From Arthrobacter psychrolactophilus (GTDB lineage: Bacteria > Actinomycetota > Actinomycetes > Actinomycetales > Micrococcaceae), in the NCBI RefSeq assembly GCF_003219795.1, contig NZ_QJVC01000024.1, positions 1-62,009 of the forward strand: a stretch of 62,009 nucleotides of DNA. The letters run 5' to 3'. Shown in pieces: positions 32,971-41,322 of the stretch. The notes beneath the pieces are model-generated. The model made no database searches, was not told the origin of the DNA, and saw nothing but the letters and a program-made list of their open reading frames with translations. A program made the translations under genes and the position numbers. The first letter of the stretch is position 1. The number at the start of each line of letters is the position of its first letter.

Positions 32971-35706
32971 TCACAGGTTGACCCATTTTTCGAGCTCGGT
33001 GCGTGAGGTGATGCCCAACTTGGCAAACACTTGATAGAGGTGGCCCTCAACCGTGCGGACGGACACGCCGATTTTCTTGGCGATGTCCCTATTGCTCATG
33101 CCCCGAATGGCATGACGGGCAACTTGCAGCTCTCGAGGAGTCAAGGCAACGACGCCCGGCCCCTGTGCGTTTTTCTGCTCTTCCGCCCATTCAAGCCCGC
33201 GCAGTCCGGTTTTCGCTTCCCGCTGTAATCTCTTATCACCTGTTGTCGTCGCAAGTTCGAGGGCTAGCTCCGTGGCGTACCGCTCCATATCGACAAGTTC
33301 CATGCGATGTGACTGCATCGCTACATCAAGGGCCATACGGGGACCATCATCTCCCTGAGCCCGCACCGCCTTCGCCAGCTCGATCGAAAGGGCTGCCAAT
33401 TCCCCTTGGCAGTATTGCGCGGCCTCACCTAGGCGTTCCAGCAATGCACTGCCGCCACAGATGACGGCGGCACGTAAGCCACTGGCGGCTGGTCCCGCCC
33501 GCCCGGCAGAAAGGTCTTGCTCAGCGGTTGCGGCGAGCCGTCCGACGGCGGCCACGTCACCCAACGCGTGGGCGGCCAAGGATTGGAAATAGTCAGAAAG
33601 TGTCCGGTTGACCCACATGTTTTGTGGTCCAGATTCCTGTGCCAACTGCAGATAGTGCCGGGCCTGATCCGGATCCTCCAAACGTGCAAAGACACACGCT
33701 AAGGCTGAATAAACTACCTCAGAACTCGTGTAGGTATTCCTGACTTCAAGTTGAGCCGCAGCAACCAGCAGAATCGCCGCCGCATCCATATCTCGCCCGG
33801 CAAAGGCATAAAGTACCCCAAGGGCAAGCTCGATGACCCCTGCCTGATAGTGGAGGGCGCTGTTGGAATAGTCGATACCGTGTTGCAGAGTCTTTTCACA
33901 GCTGCTCCATTGGCCACTCCAAATGTGGGCCAAAATGCTCCCGTACATCTGCCAGCCCTGCATTCTCAAGACAACGTCGAAGCGTTCCGCCTCTTCAAGA
34001 ATCTCCTGAGACAGTTTGATGGCGTCCAGCTCCTGCCCCGTCGCCGTCAACGCCATCGTGAGCAAACAGCAGCAATTCAACCGGTACGTCCTGTCGTAGC
34101 GATCCTTACTGGCAATCTTGAGATCATCAAGCACCTGGGAAAATTCTCCACGGTTGGCGTGCACCTCAAAGCGAGCGACGTTGTAGAACTTTTCAGCGTC
34201 CAAACGATCGTCACCGGATGCCTCTTCGATGCGTGACGCCGCGCCCCAGAGGACCTCATCCACCCGGTTTCTTGTCCCGGGTAACCAGACAAGTGCGGTG
34301 GCTAAGTCCATGGACCATGCGGCATAGTCAGCAACAGACAACGTCTCCAGAACCGAGCTGTCAACGGCCTCTAATACCTCGGCCGCCTTACTATAGTCGG
34401 CCATGAGATAGTGGGCGCGGCTCCGCTTTTGGGCGGCCTGGACGGCCAAGGGATGATCAGGGGGGACGTGCCTGGCGCAGGCCAAGGCGAGATGTGGATC
34501 AAAGAGCTGCAGCGCCGTTTGTGCAGCAGCCACAGCCACGTCCGGTTCCATGACTAGGCCTGCCTCATTCATCCAGCTGGCATAGGTCAATACTTCCTGT
34601 GGGCTCAGCGCTGCCACATCAAAGGAAAAATTGCTCGAGAACTCCCGAAAATAGTCAGCCTTCTTCGACGGCGACAACTGATTGCGCACTGTCTCCCCCA
34701 CGAAGGGTTCGGCGAAGCTCACGGTTCTACCGTGATCTGAGGCGATGGCCATAAAACCATGCTCTTCCAAAGCTGTCACCTCATCGGAACCCAGTCCTTG
34801 AATGGCAACCGCCAGCGGCACATTCTTCAGCAGCGAAAATTTCTCCAGGTTGATGCGCATCTGCGGCGATTCACGAGCCAAGCGTGACTCGACAAGATCG
34901 AAAAGGACATCGTCGGTCCCTTTTTCCAGGCGCCCTGCCTGCACCCACACACCTTCATTGGCACGCAGGACACTACTATTGAGGAATTCGTGGACGAGCG
35001 CATGCAGGACCAGCGGGTTTCCCCCGCTGGCCGTAAAAAGTGTTGCGACAACAGATTCGGCGACCGGGCCCTCCAGTGCTTTGACCAGCAAACGGCGCAC
35101 CTCCACCCTGGTAAACGGCGCCAATCGCTGCTGCGCGAGCAGACCGTCTCTGACCATCCAGACGAGGTCCTCTGGCAAGTCTGTCGCGGATCGGGCAACG
35201 ACTAGCAGCTTTGCCTTGCCGCTCAGGATCATGTGCATTAAGATGCCCATGCTCAAGGTGTCTATCCCGGGCAACTCATCCAGTACAATAACGATGGGTC
35301 TGCCGCTTGCCTCGTGAAATATTTGCTCGACCACGGCGCCAAGAATCGCTGACGGGCTACCACTTTGCCGAGCGTTGAGCCTAGCCATTTGCATGGTGAA
35401 GATGGAATAAGGAACCTCAGTTGGCACGCCCGTACCAAAAAGGCTGACGACGTGAGAACTTTCCTCGAGGCGCTGGGCAACATTACGCGCCAACGTGGTT
35501 TTTCCTACGCCCGGGGGTCCCAGAATGACGGCACCATGAAGCTGCGGATCGGCAATATACGCCTGAACAATGGCAATATCGTCTTGGCGCACTAAGGAAG
35601 ACCAGCGGCGCCTGTCACTTGCGCCTAATGCTCGTCGCTGTGAGCGCGGTTCTCCCCACCGCGCCCTCGAAGCCGCACCAATCCCCCAATTGCTGGTCAT
35701 AGTCAT
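32971..35706 (-). CDS. LAL/MalT-type LuxR-family regulator (first of tandem array)
   Basis: 911 residues, ATG at 35706; an ATG two codons later is equally possible and is better spaced from GAGGG. The basic N-terminal ~50 residues are followed by Walker A LGPPGVGKTTLARNV (~residues 62–76) and Walker B IVIVLDELPGID. The middle is helical TPR-like. The C-terminal HTH has GMSNRDIAKKIGVSVRTVEG. It is the promoter-proximal gene of the array, 36 bases from the next regulator. A consensus TATAAT lies about 70 bases upstream. Confidence 0.92.
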   Translation of the reverse strand: MTMTSNWGIGAASRARWGEPRSQRRALGASDRRRWSSLVRQDDIAIVQAYIADPQLHGAVILGPPGVGKTTLARNVAQRLEESSHVVSLFGTGVPTEVPYSIFTMQMARLNARQSGSPSAILGAVVEQIFHEASGRPIVIVLDELPGIDTLSMGILMHMILSGKAKLLVVARSATDLPEDLVWMVRDGLLAQQRLAPFTRVEVRRLLVKALEGPVAESVVATLFTASGGNPLVLHALVHEFLNSSVLRANEGVWVQAGRLEKGTDDVLFDLVESRLARESPQMRINLEKFSLLKNVPLAVAIQGLGSDEVTALEEHGFMAIASDHGRTVSFAEPFVGETVRNQLSPSKKADYFREFSSNFSFDVAALSPQEVLTYASWMNEAGLVMEPDVAVAAAQTALQLFDPHLALACARHVPPDHPLAVQAAQKRSRAHYLMADYSKAAEVLEAVDSSVLETLSVADYAAWSMDLATALVWLPGTRNRVDEVLWGAASRIEEASGDDRLDAEKFYNVARFEVHANRGEFSQVLDDLKIASKDRYDRTYRLNCCCLLTMALTATGQELDAIKLSQEILEEAERFDVVLRMQGWQMYGSILAHIWSGQWSSCEKTLQHGIDYSNSALHYQAGVIELALGVLYAFAGRDMDAAAILLVAAAQLEVRNTYTSSEVVYSALACVFARLEDPDQARHYLQLAQESGPQNMWVNRTLSDYFQSLAAHALGDVAAVGRLAATAEQDLSAGRAGPAASGLRAAVICGGSALLERLGEAAQYCQGELAALSIELAKAVRAQGDDGPRMALDVAMQSHRMELVDMERYATELALELATTTGDKRLQREAKTGLRGLEWAEEQKNAQGPGVVALTPRELQVARHAIRGMSNRDIAKKIGVSVRTVEGHLYQVFAKLGITSRTELEKWVNL

Positions 35707-35773
35707 TCACCCTCTAGGTCACGAAGTACCCGCGAGACCGGAGCACCAATGCAGACGGTCGCAACCTAGGGAG

Positions 35774-35802
35774 ATTATAACAGCGATTATGACTTAACTC
35801 AC
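35774..35802 (-). promoter_or_regulatory. putative sigma-70-like promoter of the LAL array
   Basis: On the minus strand a perfect TATAAT (35774–35779) has GTGAGT (35797–35802, three of six matches to TTGACA) at 17-bp spacing. It lies ~68 bases before the first LAL start codon. A weaker CATAAT lies 12 bases upstream. Confidence 0.4.
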
Positions 35803-35856
35803 GTGAAAGAGAGCGGGTGTGTCAAGCAATAATGCAGCTCGAGGATAGCAGCACTA

Positions 35857-36429
35857 CTAGTGGAATTTATCCTGTGCGGCGAGCAACCCGTCTGTGACAA
35901 GGAGTTCCACGGCATCTGCTGAGTTATCAATCAGGAACGGCAGGGTCTTATTCTCCACTGTTGAGAAGTCACGCAAGACGTGACTTGCCGCGTCCGCGCG
36001 ACCGGGAGGACGGCCTACTCCGGAGCGCACACGGTAGTAGTCTTTGGTGCCCAATGTCCGGGAAATATCACGCAAACCGTTGTGACCACCTTCGCCGCCA
36101 CCAAGTTTCAGCTTCACCGTGTCAAAGGGAATGTCGATCTCGTCGTGGACGGCGATGACATTCGCTGCGGGGAGGTTATAGAACTTGGCGAGTGACGCCG
36201 TCGGACCTCCACTGAGGTTCATGAAAACTGAAGGCTTCGCCAATATCAGTTTGTGCCCACCGATAGGAAGCCTGAGTGTCGCCACCAGGGCCTTAGCTTT
36301 GTGGGTCTTGAAAGTGGCCCCATGGCGGGAGGCTAATTCCTCGACCACCATGTAACCAATATTGTGCCGGTTACGGCTGTAGCCGGGCCCGGTGTTCCCG
36401 AGCCCGACTACAAGCCATGTATCACTCAT
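35857..36429 (-). CDS. pth: peptidyl-tRNA hydrolase
   Basis: 190 residues. Pth recycles peptidyl-tRNA released from stalled ribosomes by cutting the ester bond. The N-terminal VVGLGNTGPGYSRNRHNIGY carries the catalytic His (in RHNIG). HDEIDIPF and GGGEGGHNGLRDI are also present and give the catalytic Asp and substrate-binding residues. It lies 12 bases after rplY on the same strand, the usual actinobacterial pair. It marks the right-hand housekeeping edge of the EPS locus. Confidence 0.97.
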   Translation of the reverse strand: MSDTWLVVGLGNTGPGYSRNRHNIGYMVVEELASRHGATFKTHKAKALVATLRLPIGGHKLILAKPSVFMNLSGGPTASLAKFYNLPAANVIAVHDEIDIPFDTVKLKLGGGEGGHNGLRDISRTLGTKDYYRVRSGVGRPPGRADAASHVLRDFSTVENKTLPFLIDNSADAVELLVTDGLLAAQDKFH

Positions 36430-36441
36430 AAGAAGTGAAGA

Positions 36442-37008
36442 CTACTCAGCAGCCGGAGCAGCTTCGGCTTCAACAGCCTGCTCAGCCAAGTGAGCGATCA
36501 GCATGATGTCTTCGTTGCCCAACGCAGCGTCGGCCGGCAGAACCAGGTCCGAAGCGTAGATGTGCTGACCGGCGGTGCGGCCGGTGATGTCAACGTCAAT
36601 GCGAACCGGAACGTTGGTGGCATCAGCGGAGAGGCTGATGGTCATTTCTTCCTGGTTGACAACAACGGAGGGAGCAGGCTCGCCAACGAGGTGAACGGGA
36701 ACGTCAACGAGGACCTTCTCACCCTTCTGAACGGTCAACAGGTCGATGTGCTCAACGATCTGAAGTACGGGGTCCTTCTGGACGTCCTTGACGAGGGCGA
36801 GGTGCTCAACACCATCGACCGTAACGGTCAACAGGGCGTTGGAGGCGCGGATGGCGCGAACAGTTGCGCGCTCCGGGAGAACGATGTGCAAGGGAGCAAC
36901 ACCGTGGCCGTAGATGACTGCGGGGATCTGGGCTGCACGGCGGATGCGACGTGCGGCACCCTTACCGAATTCGTTGCGTGCTTCGCCGATCAGGTTCAAA
37001 TCAGACAT
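36442..37008 (-). CDS. rplY: 50S ribosomal protein L25 (general stress protein Ctc type)
   Basis: 188 residues, the long Ctc form: an N-terminal 5S-rRNA-binding domain (GEARNEFGKGAARRIRRA… PAVIYGHG) and a C-terminal beta domain ending in an Ala/Glu-rich tail. It binds 5S rRNA in the large ribosomal subunit. It is cotranscribed with pth. Length is normal for high-GC Gram-positives. Confidence 0.97.
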   Translation of the reverse strand: MSDLNLIGEARNEFGKGAARRIRRAAQIPAVIYGHGVAPLHIVLPERATVRAIRASNALLTVTVDGVEHLALVKDVQKDPVLQIVEHIDLLTVQKGEKVLVDVPVHLVGEPAPSVVVNQEEMTISLSADATNVPVRIDVDITGRTAGQHIYASDLVLPADAALGNEDIMLIAHLAEQAVEAEAAPAAE

Positions 37009-37208
37009 GAAAAAGCTCCTTCATTTCTTAGGGGTGGGCGTGGACTAAACAGGTCGACACAATCCACAACAAGAACGTCAGGAGCGTAGAAGACCCAGTC
37101 GATCACGGACACTTTACGCGTCCCTCGCCAAGGTTTACTGATCAAGCTTAGCAGACTGCAGGTGCGCGGACGGACCACCCTTGTTCCCCCAAGACTCAGG
37201 ATCCGCGT

Positions 37209-37295
37209 TGAGTTGAGCGCATAAGTCAGCATGCGTTGCGCTGCCTTACGGTATGGAGCATGCCGAAAGTCTGTTAAGCCTATGCGCCGAACTCA
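37209..37295. repeat. dispersed palindromic repeat, copy A (beside first DUF559 gene)
   Basis: Arms TGAGTTGAGCGCATAAG (37209–37225) and its imperfect inverse (37279–37295) pair at 14 of 17 positions around a 53-nt interior that contains two GCATGC sites. The right arm ends five bases from the stop of the DUF559 gene. The arm sequence recurs at 38310–38343 and 42312–42370, including the same GA-versus-CG mismatch in copies A and B. Confidence 0.6.
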
Positions 37296-37299
37296 GCCC

Positions 37300-38136
37300 T
37301 CAAAGTGATGCAGAACTGATCATCGCGAGCGTCTGACGAACCCACTTCAGCATGATGTCTGGGCGCCCTAGCACCACCTTTGCTGGAATGCGCAAGCACC
37401 ACAAGCCTTTGATCACCAGCAGGTTGTCTCGCCGCAGATCCTCAGCCCAACCACTTTCGGTGTTGTGGTATCTCTCCCCGTCTGTTTCCACACCCAGGAC
37501 GCCTTCAACTAACAAATCCAAATGGCCAACATCTTTAACGTAAAACTGACCTTGGACGTTGAACCCGGCCGTGCGTAGGTAGTATCTGGCCACGGTTTCG
37601 GCAATGGACATGGCCTGAGGGTCAATCATGTCGATGATGGACCTGGCACGCGCATCCTCGCGTCTAGTGAATTCTGCCCGAAGTTCAAGGATGGTGCACT
37701 TCTTGAGTACCACGGCAGACTCCAGCACCACCAAACCATCCACCTCGGAACCACATTTGACGCACTGGCGCAGAATATCCATAAAGGACAGAGGGCCACT
37801 CACTTTGTGAACCACGCACCCAAGAATCGGCCTGCCATGTGCGGCGGCAACGTGTGGAAGAGACGGAGGCCTGATGATCCACAGCCCCAGCTGGGCAGCC
37901 TTCGTCAAGCATGACCGCCGGGCCTGAAACTGGGCTAGGTGTAGGTCCAAGGGATCAGCGTCGGGCAGCGCATAGTAACCACGGCAAATCTGGCGGACGG
38001 TTCCAGCTGCCACGGCTTGTTTTAGGCCCCAGGCCGTACATCCCCTCGAGAGTAGGTCTTTCCTTCTGGCAACCTTGCCGTACCAGGCCACTTCATCCGC
38101 TACTGAGTGCTCTTTTACTGCTTCTGAAAGGGTCAT
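37300..38136 (-). CDS. AbiEi-like winged-helix / DUF559 nuclease-fold protein (copy 1)
   Basis: 278 residues from ATG 38136; the frame is open further upstream but without a ribosome site or homology to the paralogue. Residues ~20–55 resemble the N-terminal domain of AbiEi-type antitoxins (DLLSRGCTAWGLKQAVAAGT). The C-terminal ~110 residues resemble DUF559/Vsr-like nuclease folds, with LDLLVEGVLGVETDGERYH giving the D…E-x-D-G pattern. The middle has VAAAHGRP and QCVKCGSE (a CxxC pair). Its paralogue lies at 41323–42171. No partner toxin gene is adjacent. It interrupts the rplY–prs interval and is accompanied on both sides by related palindromes. Confidence 0.8.
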   Translation of the reverse strand: MTLSEAVKEHSVADEVAWYGKVARRKDLLSRGCTAWGLKQAVAAGTVRQICRGYYALPDADPLDLHLAQFQARRSCLTKAAQLGLWIIRPPSLPHVAAAHGRPILGCVVHKVSGPLSFMDILRQCVKCGSEVDGLVVLESAVVLKKCTILELRAEFTRREDARARSIIDMIDPQAMSIAETVARYYLRTAGFNVQGQFYVKDVGHLDLLVEGVLGVETDGERYHNTESGWAEDLRRDNLLVIKGLWCLRIPAKVVLGRPDIMLKWVRQTLAMISSASL

Positions 38137-38309
38137 ACACTCAAGCCTGCCCATCAAGCTGCGGACGTGGCATCCCCGCCGGCAAAACTGTGAAAAAGTA
38201 AGCCTGAGCGGGGCCTGTGGAGGAGCAATGGCTTCCTTCATGCGCAGAACTGCACCGGGAATCTGCCGCATACAGTCGGGATGGTTCTCTTGTGCTCCGG
38301 GCTCGTGAT

Positions 38310-38343
38310 GAGTTGAGCGCTCGGAACACCGCGCGCCGAACTC
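38310..38343. repeat. dispersed palindromic repeat, copy B
   Basis: Arms GAGTTGAGCGCTCG (38310–38323) and the inverse of GAGTTCGGCGCGCG (38330–38343) pair at 11 of 14 positions with a 6-nt loop. The arm sequences match copies A and C. It lies 174 bases upstream of the first DUF559 start codon. Confidence 0.6.
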
Positions 38344-38461
38344 CGTGGCAATGGGGCGCATAAGCGACGGAACGGGCAATACAATCGGGGCACGGAACGA
38401 CGGGCCCAGCGTGCGCAAAAGGCACACGGTGAGGTGTGCGCCGTCGTGCTTCCTTAAAAAC

Positions 38462-38499
38462 AGCTGCGGCCGCCTCCCCCAGGGGAAGCGGCCGCAGCT
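38462..38499 (-). terminator. intrinsic terminator of glmU–prs
   Basis: A 12-bp GC-rich stem (AGCTGCGGCCGC and its inverse, 38462–38473 with 38488–38499) with a 14-nt loop is followed on the minus strand by GTTTTT. It sits 14 bases past the prs stop. Confidence 0.9.
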
Positions 38500-38512
38500 T
38501 TACTGCTGGGAC

Positions 38513-39493
38513 TTAGGCGTCGCCGTCGAACAGGCTCGTGACCGAGCCGTCCTCGAAGACTTCCTTGATCGCACGAGCCAGGAGCGGGGCGATGGAGAGC
38601 ACCGTGAGGGTCTCGAAACGCTTTTCTTCCGGGATGGGCAGCGTGTTGGTCACAACAACCTGGCGCGCGCCACAGTTAGCCAGACGCTCGGCGGCCGGGT
38701 CGGAGAAGATGGCGTGCGTGGCGGCGATGATGACATCCTTGGCGCCAGCATCCTTGAGGACGCGAACGGCGCCGGCGATGGTTCCACCGGTGTCGATCAT
38801 GTCATCGATGAGCACACAGGTGCGTCCCTCAACCTGACCCACAACGGTCTTGGAAACAGCCTGGTTGGGAACCGTCAGGTCGCGGGACTTGTGCACGAAG
38901 GCCAAGGGTGCGCCACCCAAGCGTTCTGCCCACTGCTCGGCAACGCGCACGCGGCCGGTGTCAGGGGAAACAACGGTCACGTCGTCGTCGCCGACGATTT
39001 CGCGGATGTGATCAGCCAACAGCGGGATCGCGAAGAGGTGATCGACGGGGCCGTCGAAGAAGCCCTGGATCTGCGCGGTGTGCAGGTCAACGCTCATGAT
39101 GCGGTCGGCGCCGGCGGTCTTGTACAGGTCAGCGACCAGACGTGCCGAGATCGGCTCGCGGCCACGGCCCTTCTTGTCCTGACGGGAGTACGGGTAGAAC
39201 GGTGCAACAACCGTGATGGCGGCGGCCGAGGCGCGCTTCATGGAGTCAACCATGATGAGCTGCTCCATGAGCCAGTTGTTCAACGGTGCCGGGTGCGCCT
39301 GAATGATGAACACTTCCTTGCCACGTACGCTCTCCCCCGAGCGGACGTAGATCTCACCGTTGGCGAAGTCGTAGGCCGACATCGGCAACAGTTCGGTGTT
39401 CAAGCAGCGTGCCACTTCCTCGGCCAGCTCTGGGTGTGCTCGGCCCGAAGCCAACACCAGTTTCCTGTCGACGTTATGACTTAGTTCGCTCAT
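38513..39493 (-). CDS. prs: ribose-phosphate pyrophosphokinase
   Basis: 326 residues. It makes PRPP from ribose-5-phosphate and ATP for nucleotide, His and Trp synthesis. DLHTAQIQGFFDGPVDHL holds the divalent-metal and ribose-phosphate-binding signature, and VLIDDMIDTGGTI is the PRPP loop. HKSRD is the flexible loop. It lies 38 bases after glmU, a conserved bacterial pairing, and has its own strong terminator. Confidence 0.98.
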   Translation of the reverse strand: MSELSHNVDRKLVLASGRAHPELAEEVARCLNTELLPMSAYDFANGEIYVRSGESVRGKEVFIIQAHPAPLNNWLMEQLIMVDSMKRASAAAITVVAPFYPYSRQDKKGRGREPISARLVADLYKTAGADRIMSVDLHTAQIQGFFDGPVDHLFAIPLLADHIREIVGDDDVTVVSPDTGRVRVAEQWAERLGGAPLAFVHKSRDLTVPNQAVSKTVVGQVEGRTCVLIDDMIDTGGTIAGAVRVLKDAGAKDVIIAATHAIFSDPAAERLANCGARQVVVTNTLPIPEEKRFETLTVLSIAPLLARAIKEVFEDGSVTSLFDGDA

Positions 39494-39531
39494 GATTTTC
39501 TTTCTCGCGGGGGTGGGGTAGGTGAGAAGTC

Positions 39532-40992
39532 TTAGTTAGTGGCGTTTTCGGCAGCGGATTCCGCCGCGTGCGCGGGGATGCTGCCGGGCCGGTTCGCGGT
39601 GGTCCAGCCCTCAGCGTTGCGCTGCGGGGCAACGGTCAGCGTGAGCGCTCCGGCCGGAACGTCCTTGCGAACGATGGCGCCAGCGCCCGTGAAGGCACCG
39701 TCACCAACCGTCACGGGAGCCACGAACACGGTGTTGGAACCGGTGCGCACGCCCGAGCCGATCTTGGTCCGGTGCTTGTTGACGCCGTCGAAGTTGGCCG
39801 TGATGTTGCCGCAGCCGATGTTGGTGTCTTCGCCAATTTCGGCGTCGCCGGCGTAGCCGAGGTGGGACAGCTTGGAGCCGCGGCCGATCGTGACGTTCTT
39901 GGTTTCATAGAACGCGCCGATCTTGCCGTCTGCGCCGAGCACGGTGCCGGGGCGCAGGTAGGTGAAGGGGCCAACGTGGGCGTTCTCGCCGATGATGGCG
40001 CCGGATCCGTGGGTGCGAGTCACTTCAGCGCCCTCACCAATCTGCACGTCCGTCAGGGTGGAATCGGGGCCAACGACGGCGTCACGGGCCACGGTACTCT
40101 TGCCGTGCAGCTGGGTGCCGGGCAGGATCGTGACGTCCTCAGCAAGCTGAACTGTGGAGTCGATCCAGGTGGTGGCGGGGTCGATGATGCTGACGCCGGC
40201 GCGCATCCAGCCTTCGACGATGCGGCGGTTGTGCTCGGTGCCCAGCGCTGCGAGCTGGACGCGGTCATTGGCGCCTTCAACCTGCCAGCGGTCAGTCGTG
40301 GCAACGGCGGCGACGCGGCCGCCGGCGTTGCGGGCCAGCGAGAGCACGTCGGTCAGGTACATCTCGCCCTGGTTGTTGTCCGTGGTGACGCTCTTGAGTG
40401 CTTCGCGCAGGACGGCGGCGTCAAAGGTGTAAATTCCGGAGTTGATCTCACGGATTTCACGCTCTGCGTCGGTGGCGTCCTTGTGTTCCTTGATGCCGAG
40501 CACGGTGCCATCTTCGTGGCGCATGATGCGGCCGTATCCGGTGGCGTCCTCGAGCACGGCGGTCAAAACCGTCACGGCGTTGTTGTCGGCGTTGTGCGTG
40601 CCGACCAGTTCGGTCAGGAGCTCGGTGGTCAACAGCGGCACATCGCCATAGGTGACGACGACGGTTCCGGTGAGGAGTTCATGGGAGTCCAGGGCTTCCA
40701 GAGCCTGCTGGACGGCGCGGCCGGTGCCGGGAACTTCGTCCTGGTCCACGATTGTGGCGCTGTCATCGAGGCTCGTGATGTGTGCGGCGACGAGATCGCG
40801 TTCATGGCGGACAACCACGGCGAGCTTGGCAGGGTTCAAACCCTGTGCGGCTGCGATGGCGTGACCCACCATGGAGATGCCACCGATGGTGTGCAAGATT
40901 TTGGGTGTGCGTGACTTCATCCGAGTGCCTGCACCGGCAGCCAAGACGATGACTGCTGCTGGGTTTACGGTGGGGATTTCTTGGGGGCTCAC
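39532..40992 (-). CDS. glmU: bifunctional GlmU (GlcN-1-P acetyltransferase / GlcNAc-1-P uridylyltransferase)
   Basis: 486 residues from GTG 40992, with AGGAG nine bases upstream; an ATG at 41031 lacks a site. The N-terminal pyrophosphorylase domain starts VLAAGAGTRMKSRTPK. The C-terminal half is a left-handed beta-helix of hexapeptide repeats with the acetyl-CoA site (LSHLGYAGDAEIGED). It makes UDP-GlcNAc for peptidoglycan and could also feed EPS synthesis. It is in an operon with prs. Confidence 0.98.
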   Translation of the reverse strand: MSPQEIPTVNPAAVIVLAAGAGTRMKSRTPKILHTIGGISMVGHAIAAAQGLNPAKLAVVVRHERDLVAAHITSLDDSATIVDQDEVPGTGRAVQQALEALDSHELLTGTVVVTYGDVPLLTTELLTELVGTHNADNNAVTVLTAVLEDATGYGRIMRHEDGTVLGIKEHKDATDAEREIREINSGIYTFDAAVLREALKSVTTDNNQGEMYLTDVLSLARNAGGRVAAVATTDRWQVEGANDRVQLAALGTEHNRRIVEGWMRAGVSIIDPATTWIDSTVQLAEDVTILPGTQLHGKSTVARDAVVGPDSTLTDVQIGEGAEVTRTHGSGAIIGENAHVGPFTYLRPGTVLGADGKIGAFYETKNVTIGRGSKLSHLGYAGDAEIGEDTNIGCGNITANFDGVNKHRTKIGSGVRTGSNTVFVAPVTVGDGAFTGAGAIVRKDVPAGALTLTVAPQRNAEGWTTANRPGSIPAHAAESAAENATN

Positions 40993-41097
40993 TAAGTAGC
41001 ACTCCTGCCCGGACCTGTAGTCCGTTTTCAAACGTACGCAATGGGAAACAGTTCCATGGTACCCGCTCGAGCCACTTGACAGATGCGCTCGATATTG

Positions 41098-41169
41098 TTC
41101 CGCCCATAGGATTCGAACCTATACTCCACAGCTCCAAAGGCTGGGGTGCTGCCATTACACCAGGGCGGA
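41098..41169 (-). tRNA. tRNA-Gln (anticodon UUG)
   Basis: A 72-nt cloverleaf on the minus strand: acceptor stem TCCGCCC/GGGCGGA, D-arm with AATGGCAG, anticodon loop CTTTGGA giving UUG, and T-arm with GGTTCGAATCC. The discriminator base is A and CCA is not encoded. It lies ~106 bases upstream of glmU on the same strand, as in other actinobacteria. Confidence 0.93.
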
Positions 41170-41322
41170 CCATGCACTTCCCGCTCTTGGCGGAAGGTCA
41201 CGAGAATATAGTGTGCCATGACGAGGGCATATTTCGCGAGTTGAGAGCGCCGTCGCGTGCATATTTCTCAATGCCCGGTGGCCAACGTCACATAGAAATC
41301 CCGGAAGCTGGCGGCGCCCACC

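Larger units (their letters stand above)
38137..38512. other. 376-bp gap holding a palindrome and the prs terminator
   Basis: This stretch separates the first DUF559 gene from prs. It contains palindrome copy B (38310–38343) and the terminator of prs (38462–38499). The remaining ~170 bp next to the DUF559 start should hold its promoter, but no clear consensus is seen. Confidence 0.5.

Noticed and set aside
38345-39484. Long plus-strand open frame opposite prs (379 codons)
   Set aside because: It is antisense to prs with biased, unfamily-like composition; it also crosses the prs terminator.
39568-40914. Long plus-strand open frame opposite glmU (448 codons)
   Set aside because: It is a frame shadow of high-GC coding DNA: Gly/Val/Asp-rich with no domain, no ribosome site, and fully covered by the well-conserved glmU.
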